A stretch of 64,000 nt of DNA from Hydrangea macrophylla (lineage: Eukaryota > Streptophyta > Magnoliopsida > Cornales > Hydrangeaceae). Each line of letters begins with the position of its first letter. Position 1 is the first letter of the stretch. The notes below the pieces were generated by a model, which saw only the letters and a list, made by a program, of their open reading frames with translations, was not told the origin of the DNA and ran no database searches. This document shows positions 1-9,724 of this stretch, in pieces. The position numbers and the translations under genes are program-made. Location of the stretch: positions 27,943,501 to 28,007,500 of the forward strand of contig CM066984.1 of NCBI GenBank assembly GCA_033977485.1. Reading direction: 5' to 3'.

Positions 1-929
1 GAAGACCGGCCTTGGATGTTGAGTTGAGCTGTTATTGAGACAAGATCTGTATGCATTACATGAATATCTGCTAAAATTGATTTATGAAGCACGTCAAAGT
101 CATCAGGTCTTTTGAGTACCTATCAGTCACGGATCAGAATTGAGATATCAGGAGACTTGAACAGCCTAAGAGTTAGGATTTGAGTTTTGCTTTAAGATTG
201 GGATCTAGATGTATGAATTGCCAAGAAGGCCTGCCTCGTCAAGAAAGTTGGATTTAGATCAAACACTAATCATGCTCTGCATTTGACATGCACTTCAGCA
301 GCATTTTCCGCATATTATTTGTGCCTTTGTTAAACCAGCTCTACTCTCTGCAAATTGACCCCACAATTTATTTTGACCACAGAGTGGTCCAATCTTGATG
401 CATAAAGAGTGCTCGAAACTTGTTGGAATTGGTCTAGAGGACCTCTGGAGATTTGAATCTTGGTAAAAATCCATTCAAGAATTGAAAAAAAAAGTCCCCC
501 AGATGAGAAGAATCAAAGGCACCGCAGCCTGAAAGTGGCCGAGAAACGGCAAACTCCCGTCGTTTTGGGATTGATTATGAGTTGTCTTAGAAAATGGACA
601 TTTGAGTCTACTGTCGCTTGAGAATTACATCCAGAAAGGACTTTCAGAAGATGAGTCAGAATGCGAGATGTTCAGAAAGGGTTAGAGTAAGCCTGACGTG
701 TTGCAAGAATGATTGCGTTGGTCGAAGCACCAATATGAGTCTCAGAAAGAATCAGCAGGGCCTCCAGAATATGTGCTCGCGTCCCAGAAACCTCAGATAT
801 CTCCTCAAGCAGAGAATTTCCAGATATTGTCAAGGTATAACAGAATTCGTGCATCTCTCAGAATCATAGGATCTCCCCAGTAGAGAACTTTCAGAATTAA
901 GTTTCTCGCAAGCATCATGTATCCACGGG
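1..929 (+). other. non-coding 3' internal region of Tat-1
   Basis: I see no gene here. The sequence is a low-complexity mixture of cagaat and ctcagaa words that foreshadows the tandem arrays downstream (for example around 610-690 and 730-900). It reads as the upstream part of the Tat-1 3' UTR. Short open frames are present but have no recognisable domain. Confidence 0.45.
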
Positions 930-1285
930 TTGCCTCCAGATAAAGGGTATCTCTCAGAATTTGAGCATCAAAATCGCCTCCAGAATACAAGGTTTATGCC
1001 AAGCATCATGTATCCAGGGTTGCCTCCAGAATGTAGGGTTTCTCTCAGAATCGTGGGTTGCCTCCAGAATGTAGGGTTTCTCTCAGAATCAGAATCGTGT
1101 ATCCAGGGTTGCCTCCAGAATGTAGGGTTTCTCTCAGAATCATGTATTTCTCAGCATCGCATATCAGGGTTGCCTCCAGAATGTAGGGTTTCTCTCAAAA
1201 TCAGAATCGTGTATCCGTGGGTTGCTCTCAGAAGAAGGGTCATCTCTCAGAATTTGTGTATCTCTCAGAATCCGTGCATCAGAAC
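930..1285 (+). repeat. imperfect tandem repeat, about 36-59 bp units
   Basis: Units built on gttgcctccagaatgtaggg and ttctctcagaatc recur near 936, 1018, 1054, 1104 and 1164, with spacing varying from about 36 to 60 bp. The unit shares the words cagaa and tcaga with the next two arrays, suggesting all three grew from one ancestral sequence. Confidence 0.75.
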
Positions 1286-1568
1286 AGAAGATTTGTCCTC
1301 AGAAGAAGGGCCTGTTTCAGAAGAACAGAGGATTTGTCTCCGGCAGAGAGACCTGTTTCAGAAGATTTGTTTCTAGACCTGCCACAGAAGATTTGTCCTC
1401 GGAAAAAGGGCCTGTTTCAGAAGAACAGAAGATTTGTCTCCGGCAGAGAGACCTGTTTCAGAAGACTTGTTTCCAGACCTGTTACAGAAGATTTGTCTAG
1501 AAGAAAGACCTGTTTCAGAAGAGCAGAAGATTTGTCTCCGGCAGAGAGACCTGTTTCAGAAGATTTGT
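1286..1568 (+). repeat. higher-order tandem repeat, 100-bp unit
   Basis: The word agaagatttgtc opens units at 1286, 1386 and 1486, exactly 100 bp apart. Each unit is made of about three diverged 30-36-bp subunits carrying cctgtttcagaaga. The array runs directly into the 32-bp array that follows. Confidence 0.8.
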
Positions 1569-1990
1569 CCCCAGCAAAAGGACTCTACATCAGCAATCGT
1601 CCCCAGCAAAAGGACTCTACATCAGCAATCGTCCCCAGCAGAAGGACTCTACATCAGCAATCGTCCCCAGCAAAAGGACTCTACATCAGCAATCGTCCAC
1701 AGAAGAAGGACCTGTTTCAGCAATCGTCCCCAGCAGAAGGACTCTACATCAGCAATCGTCCCCAGCAGAAGGACTCTACACCAGCAATCGTCCCCAGCAA
1801 AAGGACTCTACATCAGCAATCGTCCCCAGCAGAAGGACTCTACATCAGCAATCGTCCACAGAAGAAGGACCTATTTCAGCAATCGTCCCCAGCAGAAGGA
1901 CTCTACATCAACAATCGTCCCCAGCAGAAGGACTCTACATCAGTAATCGTCCCCAGCAGAAGGACTCTACACCAGCAATCGTCCAGTTGT
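1569..1990 (+). repeat. 32-bp minisatellite, about 13 units
   Basis: Unit starts ccccagca are seen at 1569, 1601, 1633 and 1665, exactly 32 bp apart. The unit continues with ggactctacatcagcaatcg. A variant unit (ccacagaagaaggacctg) of 31 bp appears at 1697 and again near 1857. Since 32 is not a multiple of 3 and no frame contains a stop, all three plus-strand frames stay open, giving long meaningless open frames. Confidence 0.9.
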
Positions 1991-2307
1991 TTGACATGAC
2001 TCAGAATTCATCCAAGATACTTCGCTATTTCAAGAGTCGTCCAGGATACAGATGACGCCTACGAGCCTTAAGATCAGAAGAATAACTTTGACAAAAACCT
2101 CGAGAATCATCCAAGATACCTTTAGCATATTTGACTGTGAGAGAGAGTCGTTGCATCCTTTGCATTAGATTTTGCATCTAGGGAACCCTTGAGGATGATT
2201 CCTCCAGCACTTTCACATTTCATGTTTTCATATTGCACCAGCATCCTAGGATAGGAGCATTTCATCCGCATTGTTGTTGTTTGTTTGTTTTCCGTCTTCT
2301 CGCGCGC

Positions 2308-2375
2308 TTGAACTACGCCCTGGTCTGATTCCTGGAAAGGATACGTAGGCAGCTCCAGCGGAGCACGACCAGCAT
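2308..2375 (+). other. conserved 3' UTR box of Tat-like elements
   Basis: The block aactacgccctggtctgatt, then a short variable loop, then ggatacgtaggcagctc recurs at 8452-8513 in Tat-2 and, reversed and diverged, at 29362-29402 in Tat-3. In all three copies it is part of the non-coding 3' internal region; in Tat-1 and Tat-2 it precedes the polypurine tract by 150-280 bp. The variable middle can fold in each copy. Confidence 0.7.
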
Positions 2376-2572
2376 CAGCTTCAACTTAGCCGCCTCTACC
2401 CAGCATTGCATTGCATTCTTGCATTCGTAATTTCTTGATTTTCTCTGATTTTGAATTTCTTGATTTTGCGAATTTTTTTTGTTTTTCCTAAAACCTCTCA
2501 GTATGGTTATTTGGGTGCCTTCAAGGCTTTGGCACTCACTTGCAGTTCACGTTGTTCACAACAAGCTCTGCC

Positions 2573-2586
2573 AAAGAGGGGCAAAC
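2573..2586 (+). other. polypurine tract of Tat-1
   Basis: The sequence aaagaggggcaaac lies immediately before the TG that opens LTR A. The identical string precedes LTR B (8652-8665). This position and composition fit the plus-strand primer of an LTR retrotransposon. Confidence 0.75.
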
Positions 2587-3147
2587 TGTAGACACCCAAT
2601 TTTGACCACACTGATAGGATTTAGGATGAACAACGTCTTGGAGGATTCGATGATGAAAAGTACCCCGTGGAAGGTACTGGATTCCACACAATCAGAAGAT
2701 CGGACTTCGGAAAGTGACTTCAAGCTCAGAAAAGCCCTTTTCCATGGATAAATCCCGGTTTTGTCAAAATCATCTCTCAGAATTCATATTCTCTCAGGGT
2801 TATATGAACATTAAGTGTTCTAAACGCAGTATTCTAGGTATCCAGAGATTCAATTTTAAAGAAAAGTTCGAAATCGACGCACATTTGAAAGCAATTTTGG
2901 AAAAGACGTCATTTGATTTCAAAAAGACGACGAAAGTTCCGGAGGACTTCCGGACTTCAATTGGACTTCAATTCTCATTATAAAACCTCTGGAAATATTT
3001 TTATATTGAAATTCAACCTGACAGCTTTCCAACGGTACGTAAACGGACGATTTCGGACACCAAAAAGCATTTTTACAGAAATCTGGAAAAGCAGTGCGCA
3101 TGAAATTTGAAACAGAGCTTGTGGGTGACCAGAGGAGCAAGAATAGT

Positions 3148-3198
3148 AAGTGGCGGTTTTGGGTATGGGGGTGGCGGGTCCCACCATAACCGCCACTT
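3148..3198. promoter_or_regulatory. GC-rich inverted repeat upstream of the LTR A TATA box
   Basis: Perfect 11-bp arms AAGTGGCGGTT (3148-3158) and AACCGCCACTT (3188-3198) enclose a second inverted pair GGTGG/CCACC (3170-3174, 3181-3185). It stands out in AT-rich surroundings, about 170 bp before the TATA box. Confidence 0.65.
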
Positions 3199-3370
3199 CC
3201 ATTTGTGTCCTCCACGGAGCTTTTTGAGTTCCAGACCCTTCTAGAAGCTTCCCACTGCGAGGAAATTGCCTGGAAATTGCGTTTAAGCTCCGAAATGGCC
3301 ATTTTAACCCTCTTTTAAGCTCTAAAAATCCTGTTTTAACCCTGAAACTTAAGAGCTAAGTCTTCAAAAC

Positions 3371-3380
3371 TCTATATAAG
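3371..3380 (+). promoter_or_regulatory. putative TATA box of LTR A
   Basis: The string tctatataag is followed by A-rich, cac-containing leader sequence typical of a plant LTR transcription start region. LTR B has its equivalent at 9715-9724. Confidence 0.55.
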
Positions 3381-5781
3381 ATCTCATACATCTCATATGA
3401 GATCACATCTTAACACACTAGACACTTGGAAGAGATACACTTGAATATACTTGGAGATACAAACACACATAGAAGCACATACAAGAGAGATAAGTATACT
3501 TTGAATATACTTTCAATTTAGGTGAATTCTAGAGAGAGAAAATTATGAATTGAATTTAGATTAACTTAGGCTAATTAGACCACAATTTGAACATCAATTG
3601 CCTCCCTCAACTTCCATGGATGAGTGCTTGAAGAACACTTGAATAACACTTGAAGAAGAAGATCTTCAAATCAATTTTGGTCTTGTAATTGAGAATCCTC
3701 CAAGAGGTAAACACTATAGTTCATCTCTAATTCCTACTTTGTATATATAGATCTATAAGATTTGGATCTAACTTAGTTCTATTTCTACTTATTAGAACAC
3801 TCATCTTCTTCCTCTCATGTTCTTCACACACTCACATAGTTAGATCCAAATCTCTTTGATTTTTATTGATAATTTACAATTAGAGATTGTTTTTCACTTT
3901 GATTTTCAATTTTGGTTTCATTCTTCAATTTTAGTTTAGATTCATGCATACATGATTATATATATATACATATATCTATTTTGAATTCCATGATGGTTTG
4001 GAAATATGATCTATGAGAAGGATGATTTCTATGTTCATACCTATCTCTTGATTATTCCTATTACCTAGAATTCCTATTGAATTTCATCTCCAACATGATA
4101 TTTATAAGTCCCTTTGATCCTTGATCTAAAAGTTCTTCATAGAACTTGAGGGCTAAATTGATTGGGAATCATGATAATTAAGTTGATCTATGAGTTTGAT
4201 CTCTCTAATAAGCTTCAACTATCACTAAAATGTTTTCCTCACACTTTAAAATGAACTAGATAAAAATTCAGCAAAGCAGATTGGTTTTGTCCATTAGATT
4301 TGGTCCATCAAAACCCATAGTTTGATGGATTTCAAATTTTCTGGGTAAACTTTGATGAATTAGCTTTCATCCGGTCCGTTTTGAGAGCTTTTAGGATTCA
4401 TATACTATTTTTAGAAATTGTTGAGAAATCGGTTGACAGATTTGAACATCGTCTCTTTGTGCTTGAATTTCAGAAAATCTATAATAGTTATCGACGTTCC
4501 GCTTTTTGGGGATGATTCCTAACTCATATATCTATATGCCGATGTAAAATCGTGAGCATACGATCGAGTTAGGATCGTTTTCTAAGCGTTTAAAGTTGAT
4601 ACAACTATTCTGGAATTTTCTAAGTTTAATTACAAATATGATTATGTATACAAAATGGTCACACCTTGATCACTCAACAACAATTGATGAATAAAACTTG
4701 GTTTAGAAATCACCTAGGATAAATGGATGAGAGATCAAAAGCTTAAATCAACTTGGTTAACATGATTCATGAACTTCTATTATACTTCTATTATGTTTTG
4801 CATTCATTTGTCAAATGATACCAAATTTCCAGAATAACAGAGTCTGTTTAAAACACTTTTTCAGAAACCTTGTGATTACAGAATGTCCATGGGTTTATTT
4901 TTATCATATACTACAATGAAATAGCTTTCTTTTGACACCAAATAGAGCTTCATATGATTTTTGTAGATTTAATTATGATTTTTACAAGAACAGTGGACAG
5001 TCCTGATCCACTGTTCCCAAAACATTTATTTCTCAAACAATAAAATTGATATTGAGGTCCCACTTTTTGGAGAAGTTCCCTAAGACATGTATCTAACTTT
5101 CTGTAAAAGGGTTTTTATCCAGCTCATGTTTAAGACCACTTTTGATAGGATTCATTAGAGGTTGCTGAATCTGGAAATTTGATTGATGACATGTTTTCTT
5201 TGTTTATCATGCATATCATTTGTTTGCTTGTATTTTTGCAATGCTTTGGGTATTCTTTGGTGTCTTAGTGCAGAGAATTAAGTGCCTCGGACCCGGGCTT
5301 CGATTTGTGGTTTGCCTCGTCTACATGTGGCTTAGTGCCCATGTATCATGTACTATCTCTATCCTTTCTCTTAGAATTTTTCTAGGTTTACAACTTTGAT
5401 TTCAACGACACATTTCCTTTAGGATAAGTCTCCGTTTATATGATTATTTGTTAGAGACATCTTATCTAGGATTGTTGCATGATTGCATTGCACGTTTACA
5501 TTCTTTTTGCTTTCGCGACTCCGCTTGAGTCAACCAATGTAAGTCTTCTCGTTCCCTTTGCATATCATGACATGTTTACTTTATTTGCATCGGTCCCGGG
5601 CGGGACTAGCCACTGTGAGTATACTTCTCCCTTGTATTGCATGAGCATCCGCTTTCTACTTGATTTAGTCTCTTGAAATGATTTTCATTAGATGTTTCTT
5701 TTTGCCATGTATATATCTATCTAGTATGTTTGAGGAAACAACATCTATTATGAATTAATAACAAGGATATTTGAATCAAGG

Positions 5782-5797
5782 CCTACCATTCGGTAGG
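5782..5797 (+). other. stem-loop in the conserved 3' segment of LTR A
   Basis: CCTACC-ATTC-GGTAGG forms a 6-bp perfect stem. The equivalent position in LTR B (11667-11682) is CCCGTC-GAAA-GACGGG: different bases, same pairing. Both are followed by gcgag and a conserved stretch ending near accaa-acccc-gaacc. Confidence 0.65.
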
Positions 5798-6077
5798 GCG
5801 AGGAGGGGGTGCTTTAGTCCTGCTTGGGCTCCTTCCCCTCTCGTACCAAGACCCCCGAACCTTGTTTCTGGTAATGAAGGGCGAGTAACCTTATTCAATT
5901 TTGGGCGAGTCAAACTTGGGTTTCCTAATTCCCGATAAAAATTAGGTGGCGACTCTTTGTCTCTAGGATCGCGTGAGGAAGTCCTAGTTTTCCCTGAAGT
6001 GTGCTCCTTGGGATCCGTCCCGGGACACTATCGAGGGAGAGCGTCAGGACCTCCTCCTCCATTCGCGACGGTCCACA

Positions 6078-6770
6078 GGTAAAGCTAGCCACAAGGAAAC
6101 CAATGCCTCTCCAGGTTGGGGGGAACAGCCCCAATCAACATCTCTACAGCTTCCGGGTCGATCTCGTAGAAGTAGTCCAGAACCAGGCGTTTCCCGCCTA
6201 CCCTCAAACCGGTAATCATATAGAAGTCGAAGGGCGTCATGGTCATCTCGCCAAACGGCAGGTAGAAAGTATTTGTGGTGTCCCACCATCTCTCAACCAA
6301 AGCATAAAAGTGTGCCAGATCATTGCTGCTTTTTGAAACCAGGCGAACAAAGCCGCCAAACCCAGCATCGTCTACCATTCTCTTGACGGTAGGCGAGAGT
6401 TGAGTGTACCACAAGAAAGCATGAGCGAGGCTACCGTGGCCCTTCAATGCTACTTCTGGCACCTGCACATACCAGAGACGACAAAAGCGATGCACAAAAT
6501 CATTATTCATGACCCGAGGTCCAAATTCGCAAAATCAACAATTGAGCACAAATCAAACTTTAACGATCTCTAGGTGCACACTACGGCTCACAAAACTAGC
6601 ACAATACATGAAAATAGTCCTAAAATGTCGAAGGTTTCACATACCAAGCTCGCTAGAGCCGCGGCCGAAAGATGATGTTGGGGGTCCCGTAAAATCAAGT
6701 CTGGGGTTTGCATCTCGGCTTTCATCCGTTCCTTGGCCTTCTTAGACGGTCTCCTCGAGCTTGAAGCCAT
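6078..6770 (-). pseudogene. PMD-1: antisense plant mobile domain (aminotransferase-like) gene, truncated
   Basis: Exon 1 (6645-6770) starts ATG and encodes MASSSRRPSKKAKERMK, a basic start. A 182-bp intron (6463-6644) has gt at its 5' end and tatgtgcag at its 3' end. Exon 2 (6078-6462) joins in frame and reads VPEVALKGHGSLAHAFLWY, then DTTNTFYLPFGEMTMTPFDF and ITGL, the signature of the plant mobile domain (PF10536 type). Similar genes are known both as free plant genes and as passengers of Tat/Ogre elements. Near 6115 the frame shifts, and at 6077/6078 the gene is cut by LTR A. It runs opposite to Tat-2. Function of the domain is not settled. Confidence 0.75.
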
Positions 6771-7309
6771 GGATCTACAAATAAAATGGAAGTCAAAGTT
6801 AAACTTTCTTCTTGCAAAATTGAACAAACCAAAACACCAATTGAAATTCCAACTACGGGGTAGGATTACTCACCTGAGCGCGCACAAGCTGCGTTTTGAC
6901 ATTTTTTGGCTCCAAAAACACCCAAAAATGGCCAAGAATGAGCTTCAAAAGCTCAAAAACCCGAGATATAGAAAGATGAAGTCCGGCCACCCAGTGCCGC
7001 CGTGGCACTGCTCCCCGCGGGCCCCGCTTCATTCCGTTTTGCTCCGTTTCACTCCGTTTTGACCTGTTTTGGCCTTTTTCAGCCCATTTCTGGCCCCGAT
7101 CAATCCCGGTGGCCCAATTCGGTCATGATTCACAAGGTTTTACCCCCAGCGGTCCAAAAGTCTTCAGGGCTACCTCCAACAGGCATAAACTGAGAAAAAT
7201 TGACTCCCGAAGATCCGAATCGGCTGCTTTGGGACGACCGTCACAGATTTTGATCAAACACGAGAGCTCTGATAACGAATCCTGGATTTTGAATGACTTA
7301 CCAAAAGAG
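6771..7309. other. spacer upstream of PMD-1 with a 17-bp palindrome
   Basis: No gene is recognisable. The palindrome AGTGCCGCCGTGGCACT (6993-7009) lies about 22 bp upstream (on the minus strand) of a TATA-like ctatatctcg (6962-6971), roughly 200 bp before the PMD-1 start codon. This layout resembles a promoter for the antisense gene. The rest is ordinary AT-rich sequence. Confidence 0.45.
6962..7009 (-). promoter_or_regulatory. putative promoter module of PMD-1 (palindrome plus TATA-like box)
   Basis: The palindrome at 6993-7009 differs by one base from the one in LTR B (9554-9570). Its arms contain GCCGCC, the core of the plant GCC-box. A TATA-like string follows on the minus strand at 6971-6962. 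Start-site use is inferred, not seen. Confidence 0.4.
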
Positions 7310-7975
7310 AGGAAAAGAGATTCTCCGAGAACCCTACATCATCCCCCGAGGACAGATACCAGCTCCCGGAGGCCCCAACTGGCTCTCTTGGATTTGATCA
7401 ACCGAAGAAGATTCAGAGATGCGTCCCAATCAAGGAAAAAGGAGATCCCCCGAGGACAGATACCGAAGAGATTCTCCGAGAACCCTACATCATCCCCCGA
7501 GGATAGATACCCGCTCCCGGAGGCCCCAACCGGCTCTCTTGGATTGAGCGTCGAAAGATTTGATCAACCGAAGAAGATTCAGAGATGGGTCTTGGTTCCC
7601 GATCAAGGAAAAAGGAGATCCCCCGAGGATAGATACCAAAGAGATTCCCCGAGAACCCTGTGAACCTTGTGTCATCCCCCGAGGGCAGGCACCAAAGAGA
7701 TTCCCTGCGAACCCTGTGTCATCCCCCGAGGGCAGGCACTAAAGAGATTCCCTGAGAACCCTGTGTCATCCCTCGAGGACAGATACCAAAGAGACTCCCC
7801 GAGAACCCTATGTCATCCCCCGAGGACAGATACCAAAGAGATTCCCCGAGAACCCTGTGAACCCTGTGTTAGCCCCCGAGGGCAGACACCAAAGAGATTC
7901 CCCGAGAACCCTATGTCATCCCCCGAGGACAGATACGGAAAGATACTAGTTCCCATTACCCCCAGCAAAAAGTGA
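7310..7975 (+). repeat. Tat-2 3' UTR tandem arrays (151-bp and 47-bp units)
   Basis: Two long units open with attctccgagaaccctacat at about 7320 and 7471 (151 bp apart). They grade into a shorter unit, catcccccgagggcaggcac followed by aaagagattccc, with starts at 7673 and 7720 (47 bp); some units carry an extra gaaccctgtg. Expansions of this kind in the 3' UTR are a known habit of Tat/Ogre elements. Confidence 0.85.
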
Positions 7976-8451
7976 CAAAAGAGGAACCGATTCCCGAAAA
8001 TCGGCCATCAGGAACAATCAGAACATCGCCCGCATCCAGATTTTGAAAATGAAGCACCATCCTTCCACGGCTCCGTGTCACCTGATTATCATGAGCTTTC
8101 TTATCTATCACAAGATCCCTCGGTCACCTTTAGTTGTCGTGTTCTAAAAAAAATGCGCATCTGATCTATCTCACTTGTTTGCAAAAAACACTTCCCAAAT
8201 TCCAGAAGTTTTCCCCTAGACCCAGAGTCTTCTTGTCCTTATCCAAAGTCATTCACCACATCACAGTCGCAAGCACTAGCACATCACAAGTCCACTCGGA
8301 GTGGCACACCCCATAGAACCTACTCATACTAGGATCATAACACTAGACATGACAGGACTCGTAACACAACTCATACCACATCCATACATTGTATATCGTT
8401 CTCATAGCATAGTATCCGCATGTCTTATGTGATTTGTTCTTTTATGACCTG
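7976..8451 (+). other. Tat-2 3' UTR, unassigned
   Basis: I see no gene or clear repeat here. The sequence links the tandem array to the conserved box and is C/A-rich in 8160-8440. Confidence 0.4.
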
Positions 8452-8513
8452 AACTACGCCCTGGTCTGATTCCCCTTGGGATACGTAGGCAGCTCACGCA
8501 GGGCGCGACCAGC
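8452..8513 (+). other. conserved 3' UTR box of Tat-2
   Basis: Nearly the same block as at 2308-2375: aactacgccctggtctgatt, then ccccttggga, then tacgtaggcagctcac. Here the variable middle pairs as TCCC-CTT-GGGA. Confidence 0.7.
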
Positions 8514-8651
8514 ACTGACCTCAATATCATTTTTCAGCATCATTGCATCTTTTTCAACGTATTTTATCCTAAATCTATAGCCTCCAAAAGACCTGTCTCT
8601 TCAAAGCTTTGGCACTCGCTTGCGACATGCGTTGCCTCGCAAGTTCATGCC

Positions 8652-8665
8652 AAAGAGGGGCAAAC
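8652..8665 (+). other. polypurine tract of Tat-2
   Basis: aaagaggggcaaac lies directly before TGTAGA of LTR B and is identical to the Tat-1 tract. Upstream, both elements share the diverged block ctttggcactc...gttg. Confidence 0.75.
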
Positions 8666-9531
8666 TGTAGATTCCCCATTTTGTCAGCTATCAGATTTAG
8701 GAGACCTATAGCTTGGTGGTTCACAATGATCGTAAAAGACTCAAAAGGACTCCTGGAAGCCCGTTCTATCTCTCAGAATGCTCAGAATGACCAAAATGCC
8801 CCTAAAAGCCCAAAAGCTCCCAGATTCGGACCAAAAGTTCTGGAAACATGCTACGTCGTAAGAAAAGTGATAAAATGGGTTTTTAAGTAAAATCGGATGA
8901 AATTGTCAGCTCCCAGAGACCCCCGGAAGTCCCGAAAGTTCCCGGAAAGTCCCTGCTGACCGGTTTGACCAAGGTTTAACCAGGTTTGACCAAGGTTTGA
9001 CCAAGTTTGACCAAAATCGTCCAAATTTACCGGAATCATTCTGGATCATGTGGAAAATATTAAAATGAGTTTTAAAAGGAAATCGAGCGAAAACGTCAGC
9101 TCTGGGGAGCTCCCAGAGGTTCCCAGAACTTCCCGGGAATCCCAGGTTTGACCAGTTTGACCAGAATTTGACTTTAGAACCGAGGCACCATAACAATTTT
9201 CAAATATTTTTCATGGATACTAGAGGTCAATAGCTTTTCAACGGTATATCGCACATAATTTTCGGATTTAAACCGAGTTTATTATGAATTTTCGAAGGCG
9301 AAAAAGGCGATCAAATCGGCTTTTATCGCGAATACCACAAAGCTTTTCAAAGTGACCTATCCCCAATTTATTTTTTATGAAAATTAGACTCCATTACCTT
9401 TCCAACGGTATATCACAACCTCAATTTGGAGTTCGTATGCATTTTCTGTGAATTTCGGACAAAATAGGGCCTTTTCGCGAATACCGGAACCTCTGGGGGC
9501 CTAAACAGTATTATCTGGACGAAGGAGGAGC

Positions 9532-9570
9532 AGTGCCGCCGGAGCACTGGCCCAGTGCCGCCGCGGCACT
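9532..9570. promoter_or_regulatory. two 17-bp GC palindromes upstream of the LTR B TATA box
   Basis: AGTGCCGCCGGAGCACT (9532-9548) and AGTGCCGCCGCGGCACT (9554-9570) are adjacent. Both contain GCCGCC. They lie about 145 bp before the TATA box and recur upstream of the antisense PMD genes. Confidence 0.65.
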
Positions 9571-9714
9571 CCCCTCCAAAATAGTGTGTTTTTGTAAATA
9601 ATTTTGGGGTTCCATTTTGATTAATTAAAAACCAAAACGACGTAGTTTTATGATTTCAGATGTTTGGAGCCAATAGAAATACTTCTAAAACCCCAAAACC
9701 ACCCCCAAGTTGGC

Positions 9715-9724
9715 CTATATAAAT
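9715..9724 (+). promoter_or_regulatory. putative TATA box of LTR B
   Basis: ctatataaat lies in a C-rich context and is followed after about 40 bp by a purine-rich, gene-free leader. Position relative to the palindromes matches other LTRs in the window. Confidence 0.55.

Larger units (their letters stand above)
1..6077 (+). mobile_element. Tat-1: 3' part of a Tat/Ogre-like LTR element
   Basis: Only the 3' half is in the window: a non-coding internal region with three kinds of tandem repeat (930-1990), a conserved box (2308-2375), a polypurine tract (2573-2586) and a 3.5-kb LTR (2587-6077). The LTR starts TGTAGACACC and ends GGTCCACA. The next base begins a disrupted plant-mobile-domain gene, so this is most simply the 3' LTR of an element inserted into Tat-2. 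The target duplication would be ggtaa (6078-6082), with the left copy outside the window. Tat/Ogre assignment rests on the very long LTR, the TGTAGA terminus and the repeat-rich 3' UTR known for that clade. No protein domain of Tat-1 itself is in view. Confidence 0.6.
2587..6077 (+). mobile_element. LTR A (3' LTR of Tat-1), about 3.5 kb
   Basis: It is bounded by TGTAGA at 2587 and TCCACA at 6077, matching the ends of LTR B. It carries a cruciform-forming inverted repeat (3148-3198), a TATA box (3371-3380), the widespread LTR word ctttccaacggta (3025-3037) and a long AT-rich non-coding tract (about 3400-5270) with no open frame. A conserved 3' segment (5760-5970) includes a stem-loop and the word ggtggcgactc. 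LTR B aligns at both ends but is very diverged in the middle, so the two are related families rather than twin LTRs of one insertion. Confidence 0.65.

Noticed and set aside
1569..1990. CRISPR-like array
   Set aside because: Units are adjacent copies with no unique spacers, in a plant genome; it is a minisatellite.
1217..1999. Open frame of 260 codons (and overlapping ones of 148, 92 and 170 codons)
   Set aside because: All three frames are open because the 32-bp and 100-bp repeats contain no stop; no known domain, no start context, and the unit is not a multiple of 3.
2919..3302. A 127-codon minus-strand frame in LTR A
   Set aside because: Covers the inverted repeat and promoter area of an LTR; no recognisable domain and not kept in LTR B.
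5951..5962. ggtggcgactct as a primer-binding site
   Set aside because: It lies about 115 bp inside the inferred LTR end and recurs at the same place in LTR B (11828); it appears to be part of the conserved LTR 3' segment.
5925..6336. Frames on both strands across the LTR A end
   Set aside because: They run across the Tat-1/PMD-1 junction and mix unrelated sequence.
7109..7975. Open frames of 184 and 102 codons rich in Pro/Arg/Asp
   Set aside because: They are products of reading through the 47-bp and 151-bp repeats; several frames are open in the same place.
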